Of a DNA stretch of 49,434 nt, positions 35,471 through 43,819 are shown piece by piece. Under the pieces are notes generated by a model, which worked only from the letters and a program-made list of their open reading frames with translations, searched no databases and was not told the DNA's origin. Positions within the stretch are counted from its first letter, which is position 1. The number at the start of each line of letters is the position of its first letter. This DNA is from Fusobacterium varium. Its GTDB lineage: Bacteria > Fusobacteriota > Fusobacteriia > Fusobacteriales > Fusobacteriaceae. The DNA is taken from the NCBI GenBank assembly GCA_021531615.1, contig JADYUE010000012.1, positions 1 through 49,434 on the forward strand, given 5' to 3'. The position numbers were made by a program, and so were the translations under genes.

Positions 35471-37882
35471 ATGAAAAAATCAATATTTATATTCACATTA
35501 TTAGCTTTAACAATAACTTCTTTCTCTGAGGAAAAGAAAGTTGCTGTTAAAGAAAGTCAAAAAATAGAGATAAATCAATCAGAAAGAGCAGATTATAAAA
35601 AAATAAGAGAAAATTGGCTAGAATATTTAACAGGTGTTCCTAATAAATCGAATATAGCTAAGATGAGCAAAGAAGAGCTAGAGGAAACATATTTAGGAAA
35701 TGAAAAACAAGCAGATACTTCTTATGCTAAATTAAATAAAAATCAAGATAGAACTTTTTTAATAGAGGGATATGAAAACATGGGCGATGGAGTTCATGTA
35801 ATGAGAACATATGAAAATATTAAAAATATTGCAAAAGCATATGCTACTCCAAATACAAAATACTATAAAAATCCTGAAATAAAAAAAGAATTAATAGAGT
35901 ATCTTGATTGGCTTTATGACAATGCTTATCATGAAGGATTACCTGAAAATGGAAACTGGTGGCAATGGGAACTTGGTATCCCAAAACATCTAAATGATAT
36001 CATGGTATTATTATATGATGATGTTCCTTATGAAAAAAGAATGAAGTATTTAAAAGCTTCACAATACTTCCAACCATTTGCTGAGTATTCAGGAGTAAGT
36101 CCATCAGCTTCTTATTCAACATCTCCAGATAAAAGAGTTTCAACTGGAGGAAATAGAATAGATACTTCTATAATATCTTTCTTAAGAGGAGTATTAATGG
36201 AAGATAAAGTTCAAGTTATAGATGGAGCAAAGGCAGTGGCTGATGTTGGAGAGTATGTAACAACAAGAGATGGATTCTATAAAGATGGATCATTTATTCA
36301 ACATGGAAATGTTGCTTATAATGGAACATATGCTTCAGTATTATTTGATGGTCTTGGGTCTGTATTATGGCTTGCAACAGGAACACAATTTGAAGTTAAA
36401 GACGAAAGAATAGATAATGTTTATGAATCAATTTTAAATGGATATAAATATTTGTTTATTAATGGTGGAATAAATGATTCTGTTAGTGGAAGAGCAACTT
36501 CAAGAGATAATTCAAGTGATATTTCAAGAGGAAAAGATCTTCTTACTTCATTATCTTTATTATCTATTGGAGCAGGAAAAGAGTATCAAGATGAAATAAA
36601 ATCATTAATAAAAACTGTTGCTCTTGAAAATAATTCATATAATACTATTGATAAAATAAGTAATAAAATTGCTAAAGCAATAATAAGAGATATAATAAAT
36701 GATGATAGTATAAAAACTTTAAAAGTTGAAGGAACAAAAGTTTATGGGGCTATGGATAGAGCAGTTTCTATAAATGAAAAAGGTGGAAAATTTGTACTAT
36801 CAATGCACTCTTCAAGAATTGCTAACTATGAGACTATGAACAATGAAAATGTAAAAGGTTGGTATATTGGAGATGGAATGACATATGTTTACGGAACTGA
36901 CTCAGAAACATTTACTGAATATTGGCCAACAGTAGATAGATATCATCTTCCTGGAGTTACAAATAGTTTAAGAGAAAGAGGAGATAAATCAGGAGAGAGA
37001 AGAGGACAAACAACTTCTAAAGCATGGGTAGGAGGAAGTTGTAATGGTAAAGAAGCTTTTGTTGGAATGGATATGATATCATGGAATAAAGCTACAGAAA
37101 TGAGAAAATCATATTTCATGACAGATGATGGAGCAATATTGATAGCAGCTTCTAATATAAATAGTAAAGATGGTGAAGTTCATACTACTATAGATAACAG
37201 AATAATTAAAGATGGTAAAATAATTTTAAATGGAAAAGAGATTAAAGAAGATACTGTTATTGAAAATCCTCAAAATATTTCATTAAACTTCAATGAAAAT
37301 TATAAAGGTGAAAATATTGGATATAAAATAGTTTATGCTCCACAACTTAACTTGAAAAAAGAAACTAGAACTGGAAGTTGGAAAAATATTGGTGGAACAT
37401 CAACAGAAGAAATAACAAAGGATTACTTTACAGCATATATTAATCATGGAAAAAATCCTAAAAAATCTGGTTTTGCATATATAATTTTACCAATGTATAC
37501 ACAAGAAGAAGTAGATAACTATGATGTTTCAAGATTTGAAATAGTAAAGTTAGATAAAGAAGCTCATATAATTAAAGACAAAAAATCAGGAGTAACAGGA
37601 ATAAACTTCTGGAAAGATTCGCCAACAAAAGAGTTAGGAATAAAAGCTTATTCTACATTATCAGTTCTATTAAAAGAAAATGATGAGTTTTTAGAACTAT
37701 GGGTAAGTGATCCAACACAACTTGCAAATTACAAATCAGTTTTAGAAGTTGATGGTAAATATGAAGTTATAGAATCTTCAACAGAAAATATTCAAGCAAT
37801 AACATCAGAAGAAAAAATCAAAATTAAAATTGATTTAAGAAATAACGGAACATCAGAATATATTAAATTAAAAAAATTATAA
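35471..37882 (+). CDS. Exported PL8 lyase, hyaluronate/chondroitin AC type
   Basis: This 803-residue lyase has a signal peptide (about 1-19, TSFS-EE). The N-terminal alpha/alpha toroid carries the aromatic patch NWWQWELG (162-169) and the catalytic residues N228, H278 and Y287. N-to-H spacing is 50 and H-to-Y is 9, exactly as in pneumococcal hyaluronate lyase (N349, H399, Y408). R341 and R345 match R288/R292 of chondroitinase AC. Beta-sandwich domains follow to the C-terminus. It would cleave hyaluronan and/or chondroitin by beta-elimination. Signal type suggests the periplasm. Xanthan lyase shares the fold but is less likely beside a chondroitinase ABC homologue. Confidence 0.9.
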   Translation: MKKSIFIFTLLALTITSFSEEKKVAVKESQKIEINQSERADYKKIRENWLEYLTGVPNKSNIAKMSKEELEETYLGNEKQADTSYAKLNKNQDRTFLIEGYENMGDGVHVMRTYENIKNIAKAYATPNTKYYKNPEIKKELIEYLDWLYDNAYHEGLPENGNWWQWELGIPKHLNDIMVLLYDDVPYEKRMKYLKASQYFQPFAEYSGVSPSASYSTSPDKRVSTGGNRIDTSIISFLRGVLMEDKVQVIDGAKAVADVGEYVTTRDGFYKDGSFIQHGNVAYNGTYASVLFDGLGSVLWLATGTQFEVKDERIDNVYESILNGYKYLFINGGINDSVSGRATSRDNSSDISRGKDLLTSLSLLSIGAGKEYQDEIKSLIKTVALENNSYNTIDKISNKIAKAIIRDIINDDSIKTLKVEGTKVYGAMDRAVSINEKGGKFVLSMHSSRIANYETMNNENVKGWYIGDGMTYVYGTDSETFTEYWPTVDRYHLPGVTNSLRERGDKSGERRGQTTSKAWVGGSCNGKEAFVGMDMISWNKATEMRKSYFMTDDGAILIAASNINSKDGEVHTTIDNRIIKDGKIILNGKEIKEDTVIENPQNISLNFNENYKGENIGYKIVYAPQLNLKKETRTGSWKNIGGTSTEEITKDYFTAYINHGKNPKKSGFAYIILPMYTQEEVDNYDVSRFEIVKLDKEAHIIKDKKSGVTGINFWKDSPTKELGIKAYSTLSVLLKENDEFLELWVSDPTQLANYKSVLEVDGKYEVIESSTENIQAITSEEKIKIKIDLRNNGTSEYIKLKKL

Positions 37883-37910
37883 GAAATTTATAACTTAATA
37901 TATTAACTAT

Positions 37911-37956
37911 ACTACACCTAAAATCTTAATTCTTTAAGATTATAGGTGTAGTTTTT
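37911..37956 (+). terminator. Strong hairpin terminator after the first lyase
   Basis: ACTACACCTA (37911-37920) pairs with TAGGTGTAGT (37943-37952) and AATCTTAA with TTAAGATT inside it, with one A-A mismatch and a four-base loop, followed by T's. It separates the two lyases into different transcripts. Confidence 0.9.
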
Positions 37957-37982
37957 ATAAAATAACTATATATTTAAATAAA

Positions 37983-38011
37983 TTGACTAAAATTTTAGGA
38001 TTATTTATAAA
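37983..38011 (+). promoter_or_regulatory. Promoter of the chondroitinase ABC-type gene
   Basis: TTGACT (37983-37988), 17 bases, TATAAA (38006-38011). The leader to the ATG at 38117 is about 100 bases, in which I see no clear structure. Confidence 0.7.
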
Positions 38012-38116
38012 AAGATAATCTTCGATTTTCTTACTAGAATATATATGATTTACTTTTCAAGAAAATAACATTATAGTAAAATTAGCAATACTATTATAAA
38101 GAGAGGACTTAAATTT

Positions 38117-41038
38117 ATGTACAAAAAATATTTTTATTTGTTATTTGTTTTTATTATTTCAATTTCTTCTTATAGTAATACTTTATATCAATTTGAAAAA
38201 GGGATTCCTAGTAATTTTATTATTGGTAAGAATTCTAAAATTGAAATAACAAAAGAAAAATTTAAAGATGGAACTTCATCATTAAAATGGGATTTTGAAA
38301 AAAATTCTATTTTAACAATTAAAGGAGATGTAGGATACAAAGTTTTTCAAAAAGGGAAACAAGAAAAAGCTCGTTCAAGTTTTGTTATGTGGATCTACAA
38401 TAAAAAGCCTATAGATGACAAGATGCAAGTTCAATTTAAAAAGAAAGGTGAGGTAAAATCTTATTTTTCTATTAATATGAATTTTACTGGTTGGAGAACA
38501 ATGTGGGTTCAATATGATAGAGATATGAATGGAAAAGCTGAAGAAAATATGGATGAAATCACTTTTATAGCTCCTAATGTTAATGGAGAAATCTATATAG
38601 ATCAAATTTATACAAGTATTTTAATTGATCCGAGACATAATGCTAGAGATGAACAAGTTGACTTTGTAAATTTACAAGCAGATAGTGCTGTAAATTCTCA
38701 TTGGATGGCTTTGTACAAAAATTATAATGCTATTTCACAAAATAAGGATATACAAAAATTAACTTCTGAAGAGATTAAAGGGATTAGAAGTGTAGAGAAT
38801 AGATTTAAAAATGATATTATAAAAAAGGAAAAAGTTAATTCAAAATTAATAGAAAAAAATAGAGAAAAACTTCAAGAATATCTGACTACGACAGTTGTTT
38901 CACCACAAACAGTTGTTCTTTACAAAGATTTTTCTAAAGAGGAAAAATCATATTTAAAAGATGTACAAATTAAAGAGTATGGTAGTTGGTTAAGAGAGTT
39001 AGCTTTTATGTATAACTCTACAGAGGATAAAAAATATAAAAAAGAGATATATGAAATTTTTAAAAAAGGTCTTAATCATCTATATGAACAAGGATGGGCT
39101 AAGGGAAGTTGTCAAGGGACAATTCACCATTTAGGGTATCAAGTTAGAGAACTATATCAAAGTATTTTCTTAATGAAAGAGCCACTATTAAAAGATAAAA
39201 GTTTAAAACAAGCTAAAGAAATGGTAACTTGGTATAGTGCTATGGGAATTTTATATACTCCTGATAGTGAGATAAAAGGTGTTAATGCTGATGTGTTAAA
39301 TACTATGTTACCAGGAATGCTTATAGCTATACTATTAAATGAGGATGATAAAGTTACAGCAAGTCAACTATATCAATTAAATCATTATCTTACTAAATCT
39401 ATTGATTATGCACCAGGGTTACTTGGAGGATTTAAGGAAGATGGAAGTATGTTTCACCATATGCAAAACTATCCTGCTTATGCAAAAGGAGCTTTTGAAG
39501 GATTAACTCCTATTATGTATTATCTAGGAAATACAGCTTTTGCCTTAGATGATTATTCATTTAATATTGTAAAAAAAGCTGTTCTTATGACTAGAGTTTA
39601 CTCTAATACTCATACTTGGTTAATTTCAATTAGTGGAAGACACCCAGATGACAGATTCCAAATATCAGATGAAGTTTTTAGATATTTAGCTTTAGGAAAA
39701 AAAGTTGGAAATGATAGTGAGTTAGCTAGTGCATATTTAAGACTTGCTCCTCAAGGTAGATTTGCTGAAGAGTTAAGCTCTTTAGGATTTAAAGCTGAAA
39801 CTACTCCTCAAGGAGCTTGGACAATGAATATGTCATCTCTACAACTTCATAGAAGAGATAATTGGTTGATAGGTGTTAAAGGATATAGCAGATATTTAGT
39901 AGGAAATGAAACATATATTAAAAATAATCTATTTGGAAGATATATGAGTTATGGAAACTTCCAAATTTTAGAAAACTCTTTAATTGAAAGTGGTTATGTT
40001 CAACAAGGATGGGATTGGTCACACTTCCCAGGAACAACAGCAATTGCTTTACCAATAGATAAGTTAAAATCTCCAATCTCTCAAGTTGATATTTATAGTG
40101 GGGTTGAGGAGATGTTACTTTCAGATGAAACATTCTCTGGAGGAAACTCTTTAAATAATAATGGTATGTTTGCTATGAAACTTCATGAACACTCTAAATA
40201 CAATGATACTCATAGAGCTAGAAAATCAGTTTTTCTATTTGATAATAGAGTAATTCTATTAGGAAGTGATATAGAGAATAGAAGTGATTATGAAACTCAT
40301 ACAACTCTTTTCCAAAATTATTTAAGTGATAAAAACAGGATTAGTAAAGTTGAAAAAATAAAAAATAGTGATTTTATTTTAGATACTCAAAATAATCTAT
40401 ATAAAGTTGTAGAGGGTAAATTAAAGTATAAAAATGGATTACAAAACTCTTTAGATCAAAATAAAGGAACTCCTACAGAAAATTATTATGAAATGGCATA
40501 TATCAATCATGGAAAAAATACTAAAAATCAAAAATATCAATATGCTATTTTAGTAAAAGGAGATAAAGAAGAACAAGAAAGATTTAAGAAAAACTCTAAT
40601 TATCAAGTTTTACAACAAGATTACAATGCTCATATTGTAGAAGATGAAATATCTAAAATGCGAGGATATGCTTTATTTGAAAGTGGAGATATTAAAGATA
40701 AATATCTTAAATCTGTAGATACACCATCTTTAATACTTATTAAACCTAATGATAATTCTTTAGAGTTAAGCTTTGTAGATCCTGATTTAAGATTATATGA
40801 GGGAAAAGATGAGAGTCAATATGAGAAGAATGGAAAATTAAAAGAGGTAAGTATATATTCAAGAAAATGGAATGGTAATCCTTCTATTCCACATACTTCA
40901 ACTATTATTTTAAATGGAAAGTATAGTTTAGAAAAAGAAAATAAAAATATTTCTGTTGAAATAGTAGATAATATTACAATCGTAAAAATTACTACAACTT
41001 ATGCTATGCCAGTAAAACTTAATTTAAAAAAATTATAA
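38117..41038 (+). CDS. Exported PL8 lyase, chondroitin sulfate ABC type
   Basis: This 973-residue protein has a signal peptide (about 1-20) and is close in size to Proteus vulgaris chondroitinase ABC I. A jelly-roll N-terminal domain (to about 175) precedes the catalytic toroid (about 180-560) and beta-sandwich domains. Catalytic residues by alignment from memory: H448 and Y455 (HMQNYPAY; H501/Y508 in Proteus), R508 (SGRHP; R560) and E598 (GNETY; E653), with near-equal spacing. The blocks QQGWDW and YINHGKN also match. It would degrade chondroitin and dermatan sulfates and perhaps hyaluronan. It has its own promoter and terminator. Confidence 0.9.
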   Translation: MYKKYFYLLFVFIISISSYSNTLYQFEKGIPSNFIIGKNSKIEITKEKFKDGTSSLKWDFEKNSILTIKGDVGYKVFQKGKQEKARSSFVMWIYNKKPIDDKMQVQFKKKGEVKSYFSINMNFTGWRTMWVQYDRDMNGKAEENMDEITFIAPNVNGEIYIDQIYTSILIDPRHNARDEQVDFVNLQADSAVNSHWMALYKNYNAISQNKDIQKLTSEEIKGIRSVENRFKNDIIKKEKVNSKLIEKNREKLQEYLTTTVVSPQTVVLYKDFSKEEKSYLKDVQIKEYGSWLRELAFMYNSTEDKKYKKEIYEIFKKGLNHLYEQGWAKGSCQGTIHHLGYQVRELYQSIFLMKEPLLKDKSLKQAKEMVTWYSAMGILYTPDSEIKGVNADVLNTMLPGMLIAILLNEDDKVTASQLYQLNHYLTKSIDYAPGLLGGFKEDGSMFHHMQNYPAYAKGAFEGLTPIMYYLGNTAFALDDYSFNIVKKAVLMTRVYSNTHTWLISISGRHPDDRFQISDEVFRYLALGKKVGNDSELASAYLRLAPQGRFAEELSSLGFKAETTPQGAWTMNMSSLQLHRRDNWLIGVKGYSRYLVGNETYIKNNLFGRYMSYGNFQILENSLIESGYVQQGWDWSHFPGTTAIALPIDKLKSPISQVDIYSGVEEMLLSDETFSGGNSLNNNGMFAMKLHEHSKYNDTHRARKSVFLFDNRVILLGSDIENRSDYETHTTLFQNYLSDKNRISKVEKIKNSDFILDTQNNLYKVVEGKLKYKNGLQNSLDQNKGTPTENYYEMAYINHGKNTKNQKYQYAILVKGDKEEQERFKKNSNYQVLQQDYNAHIVEDEISKMRGYALFESGDIKDKYLKSVDTPSLILIKPNDNSLELSFVDPDLRLYEGKDESQYEKNGKLKEVSIYSRKWNGNPSIPHTSTIILNGKYSLEKENKNISVEIVDNITIVKITTTYAMPVKLNLKKL

Positions 41039-41051
41039 AATCTAAAATTTT

Positions 41052-41084
41052 AAGTGCTGATGTTTTTTAACATTGGCACTTTTT
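41052..41084 (+). terminator. Terminator after the chondroitinase ABC-type gene
   Basis: AAGTGC (41052-41057) pairs with GCACTT (41076-41081), and ATGTT with AACAT inside, with a two-base internal loop, followed by T's. Confidence 0.8.
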
Positions 41085-41114
41085 ATATTAGCAATATAAA
41101 AAAATTTTTAATTA

Positions 41115-41123
41115 TGTTATAAT
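41115..41123 (+). promoter_or_regulatory. Extended -10 promoter of the jet operon
   Basis: TG-T-TATAAT (41115-41123) lies 35 bases before jetA with no good -35, as expected for an extended -10 promoter. No operator-like repeat was seen. Confidence 0.6.
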
Positions 41124-41157
41124 TAAAACAACGAAAAAATAAAAATGGAGAGATTAA

Positions 41158-42666
41158 ATGAATATTTTAAGAGAGATAAAGGAAACAGCTTATTTATCAA
41201 CAACCAAAAGTGAACAGTATCGAAGAATAATGAGGATTTTTTTCAACGAATATGAAAAGATGAACTTCCATCTATATAAAGAGGATATATTGAATAAAAT
41301 AGAGGGGTTTCCAGAATTTGAAAACTATACAATGGAGAAGATAAAATCAGATTTAGATTCTTTAGTAGATTGGGGAAATTTAATAGCTATTCAAGATACT
41401 AAAAAAGTAAATACCATAGAGGAATTTAAAAATCGCGAATATAGATATTCAATGAGTGAAAAAGCTGTAGTAATAGAGAGAATGACAATAACATTAGAAA
41501 ATATTCATTTTGAATCAGGAAATTTATCAACTAATTATATTTCAAGAATGATTAGTAATTTAGAGGAAATTAGTTTTTTATTTAGCCGAAATGTGAGTGA
41601 TGATAGTATTTATGATTGTTGGAGAATTATTCAAGAGGATTTTAAACAGATAAATCAAAACTATCAAGATTATTTAAAAGAGTTTTATAGTAAAAAAAGT
41701 GAAGAACTTATGAAAACAACAGAATTTTTACTTTACAAGGAAAAATTCATTAATATTCTTAAAAATTTTATAAAAAACTTACAAAAATATAGTAGTAAGA
41801 TGGAAGAAACTTTAAAGAAAATAGAGTTTCAAATGGAAGATAAAATATTGGAATTAATAATAGAAAAAGAGTTTGAGAAACAAGAATTAAACCTAAATAA
41901 TGAGTTCAAAGTTGATGAAAATTTTAAGAATAGATTGAGAGAAAATATTATAGGGAAATGGCAATCACTAAAAAATTGGTTCATTTCAAATGAAAAAAGA
42001 AAAAGTGAATATAGGCAGATTATGAATATTACTGAAGAGATAATAGGAAGAATTGTACAAGAAGCCTTTTTTATAACTCAAAGAGAGAATTGGGGAAATG
42101 AGAGAAAAGCAGAGTATAGAAAATTTATAGGTTTATTTATTGATTGTCAAGATATTAAAGAAGCACATAAATTAGCATCACACCTATTTGGAATCCAAAA
42201 GATAAGACACTTTAATTTAAGAGCTCCAAATACAATAAGTAGTGAAAGTAGTGTGTATGATGAGGGAGAGGATAAAAATAGAAACTATATGGAGTATATT
42301 TTAGAATCACACAATAGAACTTATAAACCAAGAGTTGAAAAAACTGGATTTGAAGATAGAAGAGAATTGAAAGAAAAATTGAGATTAGAATATAAGAGAA
42401 AATTAGAAAATGATAGAAAAATGATAACTCAATATTTAGATAAGGGAATTTTAGATATTTCACAAATTGATGGAGAGATTTCAGCTGAATTTAGAAAATT
42501 TATTTTAAATTTAATTACAATGGCTAATCTTTCTAGTGATAAAATTAGTAGAACTGAGTATGGTCAAAGGTATAAAATCATAGAAACAAATGAGAAGATG
42601 GTTTTAAAATGTGAAGATGGAAATTTAGAAATGCCGAAATATATATTTGAATTTTTGGAGGATTAA
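41158..42666 (+). CDS. jetA: Wadjet anti-plasmid protein JetA (DUF2397 type)
   Basis: The 502-residue protein matches the DUF2397/TIGR02677 layout: an N-terminal winged-helix segment (STTKSEQYRRIMRIFFNEYEK) and a long helical middle. A conserved central block TQRENWGNERKAEYRKFIGL (about 300-320) and HLFGIQKIRHF precede the C-terminal part. In Wadjet systems JetA is the kleisin subunit that links the SMC-like ATPase. It is the first gene of the operon, with TGGAGAGA before the ATG. Similarity in primary sequence is modest, but the full four-gene set makes the assignment firm. Confidence 0.87.
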   Translation: MNILREIKETAYLSTTKSEQYRRIMRIFFNEYEKMNFHLYKEDILNKIEGFPEFENYTMEKIKSDLDSLVDWGNLIAIQDTKKVNTIEEFKNREYRYSMSEKAVVIERMTITLENIHFESGNLSTNYISRMISNLEEISFLFSRNVSDDSIYDCWRIIQEDFKQINQNYQDYLKEFYSKKSEELMKTTEFLLYKEKFINILKNFIKNLQKYSSKMEETLKKIEFQMEDKILELIIEKEFEKQELNLNNEFKVDENFKNRLRENIIGKWQSLKNWFISNEKRKSEYRQIMNITEEIIGRIVQEAFFITQRENWGNERKAEYRKFIGLFIDCQDIKEAHKLASHLFGIQKIRHFNLRAPNTISSESSVYDEGEDKNRNYMEYILESHNRTYKPRVEKTGFEDRRELKEKLRLEYKRKLENDRKMITQYLDKGILDISQIDGEISAEFRKFILNLITMANLSSDKISRTEYGQRYKIIETNEKMVLKCEDGNLEMPKYIFEFLED

Positions 42667-42667
42667 T

Positions 42668-43819
42668 TTGAGTGAGATATTGAAAGAAAGCAAAGGAATA
42701 AGATTACTGCTAGAAAACTTTTGGTTAATTAGAGATAATAATAGAGAAGAGTATTATGAGATAAAAGATAATAGATTAAAGATAGAGAGATTTTTTTCAG
42801 AAAAATTAGGCTGGAAGCTTATTTTTAATAATAGATTGATAAAATTGGAAAAGACTCCAGCTAGAGCAGAGAGTTTTATGGGGATAGCTGAATTTAAAGA
42901 TACAATGGATTACTGTATACTATGTAGTCTGTTGATGATTTTAGAAGACAAAGAGGATGGAGAGCAATTTCTTTTAAGTAGTTTAACAGATAGAATAAAG
43001 ATTTATATAAAAGAGTATATTGAAATAGATTGGTTGAATTACTCACATAGACAATCTTTAGTAAGATCTTTTAAATATGCTGAAAGTATAGGATTAATTA
43101 GAAAAAATGATGGGGATATTAATAAATATAATAACAGTGTTGAAATAGATGTTCTCTATGAAAAAACAGGGTTTTCTAGATATTTTGCAGTAGATTTTCA
43201 AAAGGATATATCTAATTATACTTCATACAAAGATTTTGAGACAGAGAAAATAGAGGATATAAGCATGGACAAGGGGGAACAACGTACTAATAGAATATAC
43301 AGAAATCTTCTTACTACTCCTGCTGTTTATTGGGAGGAAACAAAAGATGCAGATAGTATCTATATTAGAAATCAAAAACCAGCTTTAGAAGGTAATTTAA
43401 AAAAATATCTTTTAGGAAATTTACATGTTCATAAAAACTCTGCTTTTTTAGGTTTTGATGATGAAGATCTATTAGGAGAGATTCATCCTAAAAAAAGAGG
43501 TACACTTTCAGATATAGTACTTTTAATTTGTGGAGAATTGAGAAAGAAAATTGTTAATCAAGAGTTAAAAAGAGAGATAAAGGATTTTGTAGAAATTTCT
43601 AAAGCAGAGATGATCTCACTTATAGAAGAAAGTAAGAATAGATATGGAATAAATTGGAGTAAAGAGTATAGAGATATGAAACTGGAAAAATTATATGAAA
43701 ATATAATTGAATATATGGAAGAGTGGAAATTTATAGAGAAGGTATCTGAGGATAAATTAATTATTTATCCAGCAGTTGGAAAAGTGATAGGAAAATATAG
43801 AAAAGTAAAAAAGGGGTAA
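42668..43819 (+). CDS. jetB: Wadjet anti-plasmid protein JetB (DUF2398 type)
   Basis: The 383-residue protein of the DUF2398/TIGR02678 type starts with a segment SKGIRLLLENFWLIRDNN, then LGWKLIFNNRLIKLEKTP and the conserved block DYCILCSLLMILEDKEDGEQFLLSSL. In SMC-like systems JetB is the small winged-helix (KITE/MukE-like) partner that binds JetA and helps load DNA. The start is TTG at 42668 after TGGAGGAT; a more distal TTG at 42647 lies inside jetA. The gene begins one base after the jetA stop and abuts jetC without a gap. Confidence 0.87.
   Translation: MSEILKESKGIRLLLENFWLIRDNNREEYYEIKDNRLKIERFFSEKLGWKLIFNNRLIKLEKTPARAESFMGIAEFKDTMDYCILCSLLMILEDKEDGEQFLLSSLTDRIKIYIKEYIEIDWLNYSHRQSLVRSFKYAESIGLIRKNDGDINKYNNSVEIDVLYEKTGFSRYFAVDFQKDISNYTSYKDFETEKIEDISMDKGEQRTNRIYRNLLTTPAVYWEETKDADSIYIRNQKPALEGNLKKYLLGNLHVHKNSAFLGFDDEDLLGEIHPKKRGTLSDIVLLICGELRKKIVNQELKREIKDFVEISKAEMISLIEESKNRYGINWSKEYRDMKLEKLYENIIEYMEEWKFIEKVSEDKLIIYPAVGKVIGKYRKVKKG

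Noticed and set aside
38117-41038. Loss of the catalytic glutamate in the chondroitinase ABC-type lyase (QQGWDW where Proteus has QEGWDW)
   Set aside because: Counting along the Proteus sequence places the catalytic E653 in an earlier block; the matching residue here is E598 in GNETY, which is conserved.
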